A stretch of DNA of 64,000 bases from Pycnopodia helianthoides. Taxonomy: Eukaryota > Echinodermata > Asteroidea > Forcipulatida > Asteriidae. Shown one piece after another: positions 11,930-23,058 of this stretch (positions are counted from its first letter, which is position 1; every line of letters starts with the position of its first letter). Made by a program: the position numbers and the translations under genes. The notes under the pieces were generated by a model, which made no database searches, had not been told where the DNA came from, and worked only from the letters and a program-made list of their open reading frames with translations. The stretch covers positions 18,893,288-18,957,287 of the forward strand of contig CM063256.1 of the NCBI GenBank assembly GCA_032158295.1, written 5' to 3'.

Positions 11930-12375
11930 CGGAAAAGCAAGGGATGAACAATGAGGAAGGAAACGGAGGGGGGGGGGTAAAGGGAAGAGGCTGGTTTGAC
12001 CAAGTAGAGATTGGAAACAAAGACAGAGTCAAATGTTGAGAGAAGGAGGAAAATTAACTATTGAATAAGACCCACCAAAAATTGCATATATATCTGGGAA
12101 AAGGGGAAGGCAAAGACAAAAAGTGTTGGCCATTTCCTTCTTCAGACCTTGGGGTTGAATGCTCAGGTGGCGCCTTATCCACGGTGTATTCCTCAATGTT
12201 CAAGGAAATTTGTCACAACATCAAATCAAGCCATACAATCAACAATAGTAAGTAAGTCTCCCCTTTCATCTAGAATGTCACGCACCAAGAAAACACACTT
12301 GTTAAACCAGTGTTTGTACTGAATAATTTGTGTTGGTTAACTCGAATTCTATGGTACATAGATCACTACAGTTAA
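11930..12375. other. Non-coding purine-rich stretch and start of a segmental duplicate
   Basis: A purine-rich tract (AGAAAGGAAACGACTGGAG, then a run of nine G) is followed from about 12.14 kb by sequence similar to 2.5-2.7 kb. I see no exon with credible splice borders; the 64-codon frame here has no supporting feature. Confidence 0.4.
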
Positions 12376-12770
12376 TTAAATACACTGGGCACCTCAGGTA
12401 ATTGTCAAAGACCATGAAGTATTCTCACTCGGTTGTATCTCAATTATGCACAGAGTAACAAACCTGTAAAAATTTGAACTCAATTGGTCGTCAAAGTTGC
12501 GAGATAATAATGGAAAAAAAATACCCTTGTCACACAAAGTTGTGTGCTTTCAGATGCTTGATCTCGAGACCTCACGCGTGAGGTCTCAAAATCAATTCAA
12601 ATAGTTATTTTACTGAGAAATTACTTCTTTCTCAAAAACTGCGTTACTTCAGAGGGAGCCGTTTTTCACAATGTTTTATACTATTAATAACTCTCCATTG
12701 CTCGTTACCAAGTAAGTTGTTGTGCTATAAATTACTTCGAGTAATTACCAATAGTGTCCAGTGCCTTTAA
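12376..12770 (+). mobile_element. MITE family A, copy 2, inserted in a segmental duplicate
   Basis: The terminal inverted repeats are TACACTGGGCACC and GTGTCCAGTGCCTTTAA. The centre carries the palindrome GAGACCTCACGCGTGAGGTC. The flanks align with 2.69-2.72 kb, where the element is absent, giving an empty site within the window. Confidence 0.75.
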
Positions 12771-12917
12771 GGAGTTCTTCTGATTAACCGGCTGATGGCA
12801 TTGTACATGAGAAACCCAAGCAGTAAGAATATCTATAAAAAACGGTTAGAGTGAATAGCCCTCTTCAAGAAAATGTTTAATTATTCTTGACATTTAAAAC
12901 AACAGGGAAGTCCAACC

Positions 12918-13249
12918 TTAAAGGAACATTACAGAATTGGTAAGAAAAAAACTTGTAAAATAAACTGTTGAAATATTTCTGTCTGAAATGTCATATTTGA
13001 TGAGAAATGAATAAACTAATTTTCTGATTGGAGCTTATCGCTCAGTGAGCGTTTTATTCATTTGGTGAATCTATATGATTTCATGCAAATTTGTAATTGG
13101 TTTTTCACTGTTTTCTCGTGACCCAGATGGCCGATCGATCTCAAACTTCTACAGGTTTGTCAGTTTATGTGTATGGTGGAATACATAAAGTGCTTACACT
13201 GCCAGCAACTGTTTTGTTAGCAAAAAACAATTATGTAATGTTCCTTTAA
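12918..13249. mobile_element. MITE family B, copy 2
   Basis: It shows the same TTAAAGGAACATTACA ends and interior (CGATCGATC, GTTTTATTCATTTG, CACTGCCAGCAACTG) as the copy at 1041-1429. It also interrupts the duplicate of the 2.8-kb region. Confidence 0.75.
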
Positions 13250-14150
13250 GTCTCTATGTAAGCAGAAATGCGGACCCATAAGGCCTACAAAATTGTTTTG
13301 TAGGATTGCCCTTTCCCGACCGACCGTAAAAGTAGCAAAATCTCGGTGGCGTTTTTTTATTATTATTTTTTTTTTTTGGTTTTCCCTTTTTCTCTTCAGA
13401 ATTTTGATTTCATGAATATTGATGCTTACAAAATGGTAAATACGGTTGCCCTTTGTTTAAAATATAGATGACAGACACATATTAACACTTTAGGTTTATA
13501 TTTCGAAGTGCAAACATATCAACTTCACTCTGAAATATTTATGCAGTGTGTTTTGGGCATTCTTTGACATCTAAAAAAACAAAAAATCGACGACCGACCC
13601 AAGAAAAAAATCGGGTGAAAGGGCAATACAACAATTTTTTTTTAGGCCTAATACACTTGAGACTTCAGCACTATTATAAAAACGAAGGTCCATCATTTTA
13701 ACCCTACCTAGGCTGTAGCTTCAAATCATTTGATTCCAAACTCTGTCAGGAGTTTTAAAAAAAGTAAGCTTAAACTAAAATATAAGAGTTTTAATTACAG
13801 TAACTCTATCTAACACCGTAATATTACGTTAAAACGATTACTCAATTAGATTGCCGTTGAAAATTAAAACCCTGTTCTATTTAATATCAACCATACTGTC
13901 CAGGTTAGTTGAAAAAACGATGCTGAGAGCTCTACAACTTTCTTGGTTATCAATCAATCAATCAAATTTACTATAAGAATAACAATCTGTTTGTTTGCCT
14001 GAAAATACATATAAATTTGTCTTTGTTATACACAGTGACAATTACCGCTATTGTATAGTGCATTGCTCCTACTTGAAATGCGTGAAGATATTTTCGGGAA
14101 AAAAAATATAATCTATACAAATTGTAGAACTGTTCTACTCAACCAATGTA
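13250..14150. other. Non-coding AT-rich stretch
   Basis: It contains poly(T), the tail of the segmental duplicate (CTATGTAAG to GAGAGCTCTACAACTTT, about 13255-13950) and an (AATC)n stretch near 13950. No gene is supported. Confidence 0.4.
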
Positions 14151-14285
14151 AAGAGATCAATTTTGGGGTGGAGCACAATTGACTAGATCGGGAATGAACA
14201 TGCGACCTCCAGGATAACGTATCGGCGCTCTACCAACTGAGCCGTATAGCCATAGTTATTTGGTTTCCCATTTTGTTCAACCCTA
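14150..14285 (-). mobile_element. tRNA-headed SINE, family 1, copy b
   Basis: The reverse complement of 14181-14252 reads as a tRNA-like head with GGCTCAGTTGGTAGAGCGCC (A box) and a degenerate B box. The order and flanking phrases match the copies at 0.6 and 41.4 kb. Poly(A) follows on the plus strand at about 14357-14374. Confidence 0.55.
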
Positions 14286-14733
14286 CAACAGTCAGTTTCA
14301 ATTGTGGATTATTAATCATAAACAAAAAATAATTTTGAAGAACCCCCCCCCCCCAAAAAAAAAAAAAAAAAAAACTGAGTCAAAACAGCTTATAGCTTCT
14401 CTCATGTTAAATTGTTAAGAAATAAGGCACTATTTGATTCTTAATTATCGCGGGCTGCAATTGTTCCGTCAATATTTAAGACTCGAAACCACTACCCCTT
14501 ACTATTCAGAATAATATCGTATTCAAAACAATAAGTGTCATTTTTTTTCCGAAATCACCAATCGGTCTTCGAGAAAGACTATGCTAGAATCGAAAAGACA
14601 GGCCACTAACTAATTTTTTGTATTTGTTAAAAAAAAATACTGTTATTACATGTTTTCGTTGATGACTTAACTAAAGCAGGTGCCACTTTTTTAACAAGGT
14701 GTGTTTACTCGAAAAGCGTTACAATAATTAAAA

Positions 14734-14800
14734 AAAAAAAATCTGTGATCAAAACGTATATTTTATAAGTTTACCAATTCTGTAATGTTCCTTTAAGGAT
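14734..14800 (-). mobile_element. Terminal fragment of MITE family B
   Basis: TTTACCAATTCTGTAATGTTCC followed by TTTAAG is one terminus of family B without its partner. It is a truncated copy. Confidence 0.5.
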
Positions 14801-14975
14801 AGAACTGTTCCTAAACTGTTTTTCGTTTTGTTTTACGGTTTCTGCCTTACTCAGTTGCATTCCGTGTACGATCGCAGTGTTTTTTCGTATCTTGACGACC
14901 GGGAACTTTTGCATTTTGAGGCAACAAACACATCTATAATGTCGTTTATAATAATAATATAAAAAGATAATAATA

Positions 14976-15150
14976 ACAGTGGCTTCTTATATAGTGCTCA
15001 TATCCGTCACTCAGTGACGCTCAAGGCGCTTCAACATTCAGTATTTTTCTGCAAAGTATTGTGGAGCTACGTTTTTGAAGTATATGACCTATTCCTTTAC
15101 ATAGCATCATGTAATGGTTTTACAAGGTGCTGTGGCGCAATATGCTGCCA
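14976..15150 (-). repeat. Short LINE or SINE 3'-end fragment
   Basis: It contains TATATAGTGCTCATATCCG and CTCAAGGCGCTTCAACATT, the AGCGC-type 3' end typical of L2/CR1-related tails. A similar fragment occurs at 50.30-50.40 kb. Confidence 0.4.
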
Positions 15151-15157
15151 ATCAAAT

Positions 15158-18100
15158 AATAATAATAATAATAAAATAACATTTGTATAGCGCTTTCCAC
15201 AGTCGTTTCAAAGCGCTTTAGCATTGTCTGAAAAGATGTGTTTTTAACTGAGTCTTGAATGAGCTGATTGAGGATGAGTCACGGATGTGAAGAGGGAGCT
15301 TGTTCCAGCAAGTTGGTGCAGCTACTGAGAATGCTCTATCACCATAGCGGGTATTCGTGCGTGGACCATTGGAAAGTTGAAGATGAATGTTGGATGTTGA
15401 TCGAAGGCTCATGGATGAAGAAGGCAACTTTTGTGAGATGAGACTATTGATGTATGTGGGAGCGAGGCCATATATTGCTTTGTAAACAAGGAGAAGGATT
15501 TTGAACTGAATCCGCTTGAGAACAGGTAGCCAGTGTAGAGAACGAAGAACCGGTGTAATATGTTCATAACGCTTTACTCTCATGACCATGCGTGCTGCAG
15601 TGTTTTGTACACGTTGAAGTGGGACGATGTGATTAGCTGGCAAGGCATACAATAAACTATTGCAATAGTCAAGATGGGATGTGGTGAGAGCATGGACGAG
15701 GCGCTCTGTTGATTTTACGTCAAGGTAGTTGCGGAGTTTCCCGATCTTATAAATACCAAAAGATGCTGCACGGCAAACATTGTGTATGTGTTTATCCAAC
15801 TGTAGGTGGCTGTCAAGAATGACCCCGAGGTCACGAGCTGACTCGGAGACGGTGACAGCATCACCACCAATGCTCATTACCGGTAGGTTGTCTGATTTAC
15901 GAAACTGTGAGGTGATGTGTATGAGCTCTGTCTTTGTAGAGTTGAACTTGAGCTTGTTGGTCACAGCCCAATATTGCAGATCACTGATACAGTTTTGCAA
16001 GGAATTGATAGCTTCGTGATGCTCCTTTGGGTTTAGAATGACATATAGTTGTGTGTCGTCAGCATACATAACGTGTTGAATATCGCGATGAGCACTGATG
16101 ACCTTACTCAGAGGACCGGTATAGAGTATGAATTCAAGAGGTCCCATAACCGACCCCTGAGGTACACCACAAGGAAGGGGGTGGGCCTGGGAGAGAACGC
16201 CATTGACAACAATCCGTTGCTCACGATTCTCCAGATATGACACTAGCCAATCTAGTGCAGTGCCGTCAATGCCATAGCAACTCTTGAAGCGCTGTGTAAG
16301 GGTGTTGTGGTCAATAGTGTCGAAAGCCGAAGAAAAGTCCAGTAAAATGAGAACAGCTTCTAGACCCTTGTCAATTGCTAGAAGGATGTCATTCATGACT
16401 TTAGTCAAGGCAGTCTCAGTAGAATGGAACTTCCGATATGCTGATTGAGCCTCAGAGAAAAGGTGATTATCCAGAAGATATGTGTGAAGTTGAGCAGATG
16501 CGGTTTTTTCAAGAACCTTTGCAATGAACATCAGATTAGCAATTGGTCGATAGTTTTTGAAGTCATTTGGGTCGAGGTTGGGTTTTTTGAGCAGTGGAAC
16601 AACGTGGGATGTTTTGTATGCCGTTGGAAAAACGCCTGACATTAACGATTGGTTGATTATCTGAGTGATATATGGAAGAAGTTCATCCAAGCAAAGTTTG
16701 ACTATCCAGGTAGGAACGGGGTCCAATGAGCATGATTTTGATGGGCTATCTGTGACGACTTTTCTGACAGCATCCTCTGAGGTAGGTTGGAAGTGTGTAA
16801 AGCTGCTAGTTATAGCTTCTGGAACAGGCATGTCTCTGTCATCCGGTTGAACGACACAATCAAACGATCTTGCAATGTTCTGTGTTTTTTCCTGGAAGAA
16901 CTGAGCAAATTCATTAGCCAAATGCTCATCTGATTGGTGTTCAGGTAAAGTCGGTGATGATGATGTGGAGGTGAGCTTGTTGACAAGCCTGAAAAGCTGC
17001 TTATTATCAGATTGGGCAATTTCAGACTGAATATATTGAGATTTTGACGAGAGAATTGTGTTATTATAGACGGCACATTGATCTCGGTATAGCTGTCTGT
17101 GGATTTCAAGTCCAGATTTGACCATGAGACGCTCAAGACGTCGTTTCGCTCGTTTTGCCTCTCGAACCTCCTCTGTATACCAAGGCGCAAGCGGTCTGAT
17201 CGTTACGTCAATGGCTATTTCAGGTGCGTACTTATTGACGAGCTCACGTAGAACATGGTTGTACTGTTCAGCTAAATCAGAAGCGATCATGGTCGACGAC
17301 TGAGTGAGAACAGAGTTGACAATATCCGAACGAAATTTGTCAAAGTCAATTGCGCGTAACTTACGGCAGCAGATGCGTCTCTTCGACAATCCCGGACGAG
17401 TAAAGTCAAGGATAAAAAGGACTGCATGGTGGTCAGATGGTAATCCAGTTACTATAGAAGAGTCACAAACAATGTGGCTCAACTTGGGTGCGATGAGCAG
17501 ATCAAGTGTGTGACCGGCCTTGTGAGTTGAGCCATCTACGTGCTGCTTTAAGTTGGCCATGTCTAACAAATCATTGAAGGATTTGGCCTCCTTGTTAGTT
17601 TCATTGTCTACATGAATGTTAAAGTCTCCTACCATGATTAGATGATCTCCTACATCTGGCAGTGATTCAAGTAACTTTGAGAAATCACAAAGAAACATTT
17701 GAGGTGTAAGTTTGTTCTTAGGTGACGGCGGAGGACGGTAAATGGCAAACAATCTGAAAATATCAGCTGGAGATACATGCACTGTCAGATCCATCAATTC
17801 AAAAGATTCATGTATACTTCTTTTGTTTTGAGTTATGCGAAGGTAGTCCCGGTATATTGCACATATGCCACCACCACGGCCTTGTCGAGGGTAATGGCAG
17901 ATTTTGTAATTTGGTAGTGTTGTCACAATATCAGCCAAAACAATGTCATCACGGGGATCCCCTTTGAGCCAAGACTCAGTTATGATCAAAACATCAAGTT
18001 TGCTATCAATTATAAGATCACATATCTGGGTTGTTTTTGTAGTCATAGATCGAGCATTCCAATGCCCAATTTGCAATCTAGTGTTACGTTTTTTACTGCA

Positions 18101-18382
18101 GGATGTGAATCTATTACGTGTTTTCCCACCACGGTATCCGCGTCTGGTAACCTTAGCAATTTTGAGCCGCTTCAGTTCAACCCATTCCGTTGGTGTGAAT
18201 GGGGGATTAGTGGTTGCCCGGTGCTCAATACGCTGTCTTATGGTAATGAGCTCACTCCTTGAATAGGTATAAGGCTCCATAGTGATTACACACCCAGCTA
18301 CGACCAACGTTAACCATATAGGCAAGAAAACACAGCTCTGCCTTGTATAAGTTAAGAAAATCCACAAGCTTATTTTGCACAT
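15158..18382 (-). mobile_element. L2/CR1-type non-LTR retrotransposon with an uninterrupted ORF
   Basis: On the minus strand the element has one 1054-codon ORF (15218-18382), about 45 bp of 3' UTR (AAAGCGCTATACAAATG) and a (TTA)n-type tail at about 15158-15180. The short AGCGC end and trinucleotide tail are typical of the L2/CR1 group. The 5' end is not clearly visible; sequence up to about 18450 may belong to it. It lies in intron 1 of the secreted-protein gene, in the same orientation. I found no target duplication by eye. Confidence 0.85.
15218..18382 (-). CDS. LINE ORF2-type protein: AP-endonuclease plus reverse transcriptase
   Basis: The 1054-residue protein would nick target DNA and reverse transcribe the element RNA at the nick. 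The endonuclease domain (about 103-328) has GHWNAR (N109), ITESW (E136), GDFN (D253, N255) and SDHH (D317, H318). The reverse transcriptase (about 590-850) has FDTIDH (687-692), GVPQGS (739-744) and YADD (773-776). A C-terminal domain ends LKTHLFRQC. Length and order match L2/CR1-type ORF2 proteins, and all catalytic motifs I looked for are present with no stop or frameshift. The first Met gives an odd hydrophobic leader; Met35 (MEPYTYSRSEL) is a more credible start. The copy is therefore young or recently active. No separate ORF1 is seen upstream. Confidence 0.85.
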   Translation of the reverse strand: MCKISLWIFLTYTRQSCVFLPIWLTLVVAGCVITMEPYTYSRSELITIRQRIEHRATTNPPFTPTEWVELKRLKIAKVTRRGYRGGKTRNRFTSCSKKRNTRLQIGHWNARSMTTKTTQICDLIIDSKLDVLIITESWLKGDPRDDIVLADIVTTLPNYKICHYPRQGRGGGICAIYRDYLRITQNKRSIHESFELMDLTVHVSPADIFRLFAIYRPPPSPKNKLTPQMFLCDFSKLLESLPDVGDHLIMVGDFNIHVDNETNKEAKSFNDLLDMANLKQHVDGSTHKAGHTLDLLIAPKLSHIVCDSSIVTGLPSDHHAVLFILDFTRPGLSKRRICCRKLRAIDFDKFRSDIVNSVLTQSSTMIASDLAEQYNHVLRELVNKYAPEIAIDVTIRPLAPWYTEEVREAKRAKRRLERLMVKSGLEIHRQLYRDQCAVYNNTILSSKSQYIQSEIAQSDNKQLFRLVNKLTSTSSSPTLPEHQSDEHLANEFAQFFQEKTQNIARSFDCVVQPDDRDMPVPEAITSSFTHFQPTSEDAVRKVVTDSPSKSCSLDPVPTWIVKLCLDELLPYITQIINQSLMSGVFPTAYKTSHVVPLLKKPNLDPNDFKNYRPIANLMFIAKVLEKTASAQLHTYLLDNHLFSEAQSAYRKFHSTETALTKVMNDILLAIDKGLEAVLILLDFSSAFDTIDHNTLTQRFKSCYGIDGTALDWLVSYLENREQRIVVNGVLSQAHPLPCGVPQGSVMGPLEFILYTGPLSKVISAHRDIQHVMYADDTQLYVILNPKEHHEAINSLQNCISDLQYWAVTNKLKFNSTKTELIHITSQFRKSDNLPVMSIGGDAVTVSESARDLGVILDSHLQLDKHIHNVCRAASFGIYKIGKLRNYLDVKSTERLVHALTTSHLDYCNSLLYALPANHIVPLQRVQNTAARMVMRVKRYEHITPVLRSLHWLPVLKRIQFKILLLVYKAIYGLAPTYINSLISQKLPSSSMSLRSTSNIHLQLSNGPRTNTRYGDRAFSVAAPTCWNKLPLHIRDSSSISSFKTQLKTHLFRQC

Positions 18383-18469
18383 TTCCTCGGGATCAGGTTC
18401 TCAAGTAATCAACTTATTATTAGGCACAAATGTACTCACAATGGCATTACAAAGTCAAATCCAGTCAAG

Positions 18470-18760
18470 TCAGTTCATATCAAGATGATTTTCGAAGATT
18501 TTGAATAAGATTTGTGGAACGAAAAGCAGAGATGCAGCCAACTCATAGGGCGCCACCATAAAACTGACACATAAAACCAGGAACACCGGGGCAAACCCCT
18601 TCTCTTTTCGATAACTGCCCTGGGTTCTTTTTACGTACATTACACAACACACGGGACCAACGGCTTTACGTCCCATCCGAAGGACGCAGCAATAATGGTT
18701 AAGTGTCTTGCCTAAGGACACAAGTGTCACGACCGGGAATGGAACTACATTTGAATATAC
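18470..18760 (-). mobile_element. SINE family 2, copy b (5'-truncated head)
   Basis: Its reverse complement reads CACTTAACCATTATTGCTGCGTCC then GGATGGGACGTAAAGCCG, matching the body of the copies at 5.8 and 20.8 kb. A CCCGGTCGTGACACTTGTG stretch marks the end of the tRNA head. Confidence 0.55.
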
Positions 18761-18824
18761 CACCACCCTCAGAAAAAATGGACTCGTCCAAGCAGTTTCA
18801 ACGGCCAAGAGGACAAACACTTAC

Positions 18825-18990
18825 TCTTGTACGTGTATGCAAGCTTGATAAGGTACAACATGTCATAATGAGGGAAGCTCCTGGTTGGACATCGAAAATG
18901 AATAATTAATTTACTTCCCATCCTGTGTTGTCTGCATACCCTATGCATAATCTGCAAACCAGCATATCCGAGCCCCCCCCCCCCCTTTCG
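18825..18990. repeat. Dispersed repeat, copy 1 (partner at 55.5 kb)
   Basis: GATAAGGTACAACATGTC, GAGGGAAGCTC, CTTCCCATCCTGTGTTGTC and CATATCCGAGCCCCC recur in the same order at about 55500-55660. Each copy ends in a run of C. The element type is unknown. Confidence 0.55.
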
Positions 18991-19021
18991 TCCCAGACTG
19001 GACGAAGTAAAAAGAAGCACG

Positions 19022-19634
19022 TTACACCTGGAAATTACAGACCCGACAAGGCGGTCGTGTGCGGAAGGTAAAAAACGAGTACGGATGACCTACGCACAGT
19101 AGTAGTACGGAAGTCGTGCTCAGTGTGATACACAGTGTGTACGACGTCTTAATATTCGGGGTGAAAACTGCAACCGCCTTGAACAGCATGTATTCCAAAA
19201 TAGAGTTATTTTCTTTCAACAAACTCATTTTGGTTTGATTGAGTATTAGACCATACCAAGCATAAATAAATACATAAACTCAATAAAGCACTACAGGGTA
19301 AATATTAACAGATCACATTTAAAACTACAATAACCATCTTTACGCATTACATGTAACTTATTTCTGATTGTCGAACCGTGTCGACTACTGTTTCTATTTA
19401 GTTGATTATTATTGTCTTGTCGATCATTTTACACACAAAAACAGTTTTAATATTTTGTGTCTCTCTTTGTTATTGATATATCATCAGTAAATCTCATTGA
19501 CAAACAAGGTATTTGGTTTTCAAACTTAAAAATCCAACTCTCCCTTGTTTTATCACTTGCAGAGACACTCTGTTATTTGCATGTCTCTGGTAAGTTTTGA
19601 CTTGGGGGGGGGTAAAATATAGTAAAGAATAACA
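19022..19634. other. Non-coding intron sequence
   Basis: No exon, RNA gene or clear repeat is visible in this part of intron 1 next to exon 1. Confidence 0.4.
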
Positions 19635-19642
19635 TTACTTAC

Positions 19643-19850
19643 CATGTAGGGGTGATTCTCTGCGACAGGTTGATCTGAAACTGGAGAATGCCCTTTTCTG
19701 TAAAGCTGACACGTTTTCTCCATCAGCTGCAGAGATCGATGTAGAACACATTTCTCCCTTCAGGGGCAAGACGTAAAAAATCACGGCCAAAGTGAACGCC
19801 AGAATTAGGGAAAACATATCACGCGACATTTTCTTCACTATCGCATCCAT
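19643..19850 (-). CDS. First coding exon of secreted-protein gene, copy 1 (signal peptide)
   Basis: The ATG at 19850 opens MDAIVKKMSRDM, followed by a strongly hydrophobic stretch (FSLILAFTLAVIFYVLPL), a classic signal peptide. The mature start is near residue 30 (MCSTSISAADG). The exon ends at a perfect CATG/GTAAGT donor after 208 coding nucleotides, leaving one nucleotide (phase 1). That matches the start phase of the 228-nt exon at 10654-10881, 8.8 kb downstream. The intervening intron holds a full-length LINE and several SINEs or MITEs. The product is a small secreted protein; the gene model is inferred from phase and orientation, not from transcripts. Confidence 0.6.
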
Positions 19851-20690
19851 GTTTGGTAGAAGTCACCGAGACCGAAGAGATTGATTCTATGATACAAGTA
19901 GAGACGTGACAGCCGTTTCTTGTTCTGGTATTGTAAGGTATAGCTGCGTTGTACTTTATGAACTGCACGACGATTGTTTCAGAGTGCGGTGCCCATGGCA
20001 ACCGTAATCAGGCCTTGCGAGATTACATTTTCTGCAAGGGGCTATTGTTTTTTTCCTCTTCCAAAGACAGTATTGTTGTCCAAATGCTTTAGCACTTGGC
20101 AAAATCGTTTATTTTGAAATAAATAATGTAAAGCGCCGGTATCCGGCGCATTAAACCATAAAACAAACCAATTAAACAGAAAAAACGAGTTATGACTAGA
20201 TGAGTTTTGAGTGACTATTTGAACGTTGACAAGAATTCTAGTTGGCGCAAGTGTTGGGGAATAACCTAAATATAACATTATATTTTAAGTACGGTGGTCA
20301 CTGTTCGGGACGCTTTATAGTCGTTGGTTGATCATATTGTGTTGTCATATCTATTATTATTATTTTTGTTTTGGATTTCCACTAATAAGGTAACTCTGAT
20401 TAGGCCTGGTTGACGATTCTATGGTTTGTTTGTTTTTTGTCATGGAAAGTTGGAAGTTTGACATAGGTTAAACTCCTAAATACGGGCAAAAACCACAAAA
20501 TCCTAGATAGCCGCCGCATACGGCGGCTATCTTAAGTTCCTACATTTAACACAAATGAGTCACAAAACACTTTTTGTTTAGGTAAACAAAACAAAACAAA
20601 TTTCAATTTTGATGAACAAAAATAAAAAAAAATAAAAAAAATAAAAAATATTAAAAAGCATTAAAACTGTTTGACCGACACTGCAACTAT
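19851..20690. other. Upstream region of the secreted-protein gene
   Basis: It presumably holds the 5' UTR and promoter. I see no confident TATA box. A perfect hairpin at 20506-20531 (GATAGCCGCCG, loop CATA, CGGCGGCTATC) is the only strong structural feature. Confidence 0.35.
20506..20531. repeat. Perfect GC-rich hairpin
   Basis: GATAGCCGCCG, a 4-nt loop CATA, then CGGCGGCTATC: 11-bp arms with no mismatch in an otherwise AT-rich region. Confidence 0.7.
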
Positions 20691-20890
20691 TGGGGTTATT
20701 TTACGTGCATTACACAATACACGAGACCTACGGTCTTATATCCTATCCGAAGGACAAAGCATTATTGGTTATAATGTCTTGCTAAAAGGGCACAAGTGTC
20801 AAGACCGGGACTCGAACCCACACTCTGCTGAACAGAAACACCAGCGCCTGAGTCCGGTTTTCTTTTCCGCTCGGCCACGACACACCGATA
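20690..20890 (-). mobile_element. SINE family 2, copy c
   Basis: The reverse complement starts GTGTCGTGGCCGAGCGG (type II tRNA-like A box), has a B box GGGTTCGAGTCCCGG and continues into GACACTTGTGCCC and CCTTCGGATAGGATATAAG. It belongs to the same family as the copies at 5.8 and 18.7 kb and is the best preserved head. Confidence 0.65.
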
Positions 20891-22300
20891 CAGATGGTTT
20901 CCGAACCGTATCCCAGTTAGAAGTGACATTTGTACTTGTAACTTGGGTTGAGGGTTACCCTTGGGGAAAGGAACATTGGTGTTGTTTGTGGGTGAAAAGG
21001 TCAAAGGTAAAGGTCAAAATGGTGATATATAGGCTAGCCAAATGGTTGTGATTTTATCTTACCTATCCCCGTTGTGCTATTTTTTTTACCCTTAAGTTGT
21101 GTTATTTTTTGCCAGTTACTAGGTAAAACAAGTTTTTGTGCACAATTTGAGTTGTCGTTGTGTTCCTTTTGGAAGGGCTGTCGTTGATTTTTTTAAATAT
21201 TTAAAAACAAGCAGTAACAAATAAGTTAAGACTCTTATTTAACAATATCATCTTGAAAAGAATGGGGATGAGGATTGGAGGTCATCAGAAGAAACACTAA
21301 CGTTATCCATTTATATCAGAATTTGTTTGTTCAACTGAAACAGTACACTCTTGTCTGAACACAATTGAACTGGCTTTGTACAATTTCTCTATGACGGTCA
21401 CAACCATTCAATCACCTTGAATAACACAATTTGGGAGGGGGTGGTGGGGGTACAGCCACCCTGAATTACCGTTATTCATTTCAATTGCCGCGCAACGGGA
21501 ATAAACTTGATAATACTAACACATAATCCCCACCCAAAACAATAACTATGCCATTGACGAAAAAAAAAAAAAAAAAAATTACTGTTTGTACATGGTCGAT
21601 GGACGTTAAAATGATGGAATCCCAGCAATATTTAAATGTAAGTGTTTAATTAACCACCATGTCATATGATTAATTACTTACGTATTTTAATCGTGGCTTA
21701 ATCTTTAGTCACTAATATTTACGGTAGGAATAACAAGACAACGGTAGTTTTGGCTGGTCACCAACTTCCGCTTGGCAATACTTAATCTGATTACTTACTC
21801 AGGCTGATTTATTGTTTAACTGCACTCTGTTTCCCAAGATGCGTTGAGGTATATATTTTTAGATGACGCTTGTGCATATGGGCCAATGATATTGCTTGGA
21901 TCGACGAGTAGGAGTCATAATGCGCCCCTTCTCTTGCCCGTCCCCCCTCCACCAAATGAAAATGTCTGGTTTCCCCTTTGCTCGCATACGATGCTTTACT
22001 TTAGGAGGATAACAAAAAAATGCTTTGTATTGACTCCTTGCACCATCTTGCAACAACGTCACACGCCGCTACTGTTTGCCAATTTGTTACTTTGGAAGTC
22101 AAATTGCACGTACAATTAAAGTAAGCGTCTAGCCGCCGCTTCGCCTAATTAATTGGCACTGCACTGTATAATACACGGGAACATTGACCCCCAAAATGAA
22201 ACGACAAAAATGTTGGTGTCAACACCTTACTCGTATGTATTTCATTTTGTGTGAACTTATACGGAAAATTACTTTTACGACAGATTCGTTGGGATTATTT
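20891..22300. other. Non-coding; 3' flank duplicate of the secreted-gene block
   Basis: From about 21830 the sequence parallels 5.73-6.88 kb (for example TTTCCCAAGATGC, ACTCCTTGCACCATCTTGC and AACAACGTCACAC), the 3' flank of copy 1. No exon is supported between 20891 and 22300. Confidence 0.5.
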
Positions 22301-22636
22301 TTAATTAACTGAAAGCCAATTACACGGTACTCCGGATGCAGTCCATGTTGCCTCAATGTCAGGTCCGGATTCGAACTGGATCCAAAAAGCCCCGCTCAAT
22401 TGGATACTACCCCACAATGAACCGCCTGCTGCAACACTCAGCCGTATAGAAGGGGAAAAGGTTCCTGATACACCGGTAACTGTAAGGCTACCTTCTACAG
22501 TTCCAGAAATACTAAATGTAGACATACCGCCTGACCAAGTCATTTTGTCGGAGGAGATTTCTGTCGAAGAAGAATAACAATTGAGCACAATTTTACAGTG
22601 TGTTAAAAGAAGCCGAAACGAAAAATCTCAAACAAC
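22301..22636 (-). pseudogene. Last exon of secreted-protein gene, copy 2 (possibly disabled)
   Basis: The exon encodes a C-terminal domain that closely matches 6876-7188: SSSTEIS near the start, FWIQFESGPDIEATWTASG, and an end CNWLSVN before the stop. The acceptor equivalent to copy 1 is not preserved. The nearest upstream acceptor (TTAG before GTTG at 22636) would place a TGA in frame almost at once. Either another acceptor is used or this copy no longer splices correctly. No first exon with a signal peptide is seen for this copy upstream of 23.3 kb, where a minisatellite and a retrotransposon begin. Confidence 0.5.
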
Positions 22637-23058
22637 CTAAGTTCAGTGTGTTTTGAAAGCAGCTTTTTTAAAATACAAGAATGATAAATTAATGATTTGA
22701 AATGCAACGAGCATGTCATAATTCTGTTTAAAGTTTTGAAGACGACAAAATATCAATTAAATCGTTTCAAATCTTGGCTCTGTTTGTTTAATGAGAGCTC
22801 TAGCAGTGGTTACATTTTACCCGGTAGTTTCATAATTTATTTATTGAAAGTTAAAGGTTGGACTGAACAATAAAGCCAGGATGACAACAGATAAGTAAGA
22901 AAACAGATGCCTGAACAACTGTGCTTCACATTGTAAATGACTAAAGAAAACAATAAATTGACTATTGTTGTGTTTTACATGTCTACAAATCAATAAATAA
23001 ATAAGGACCGATTAAAATCATTGGGGTAAGTAGCTAAAGATAATAATCGGCCACCTAC

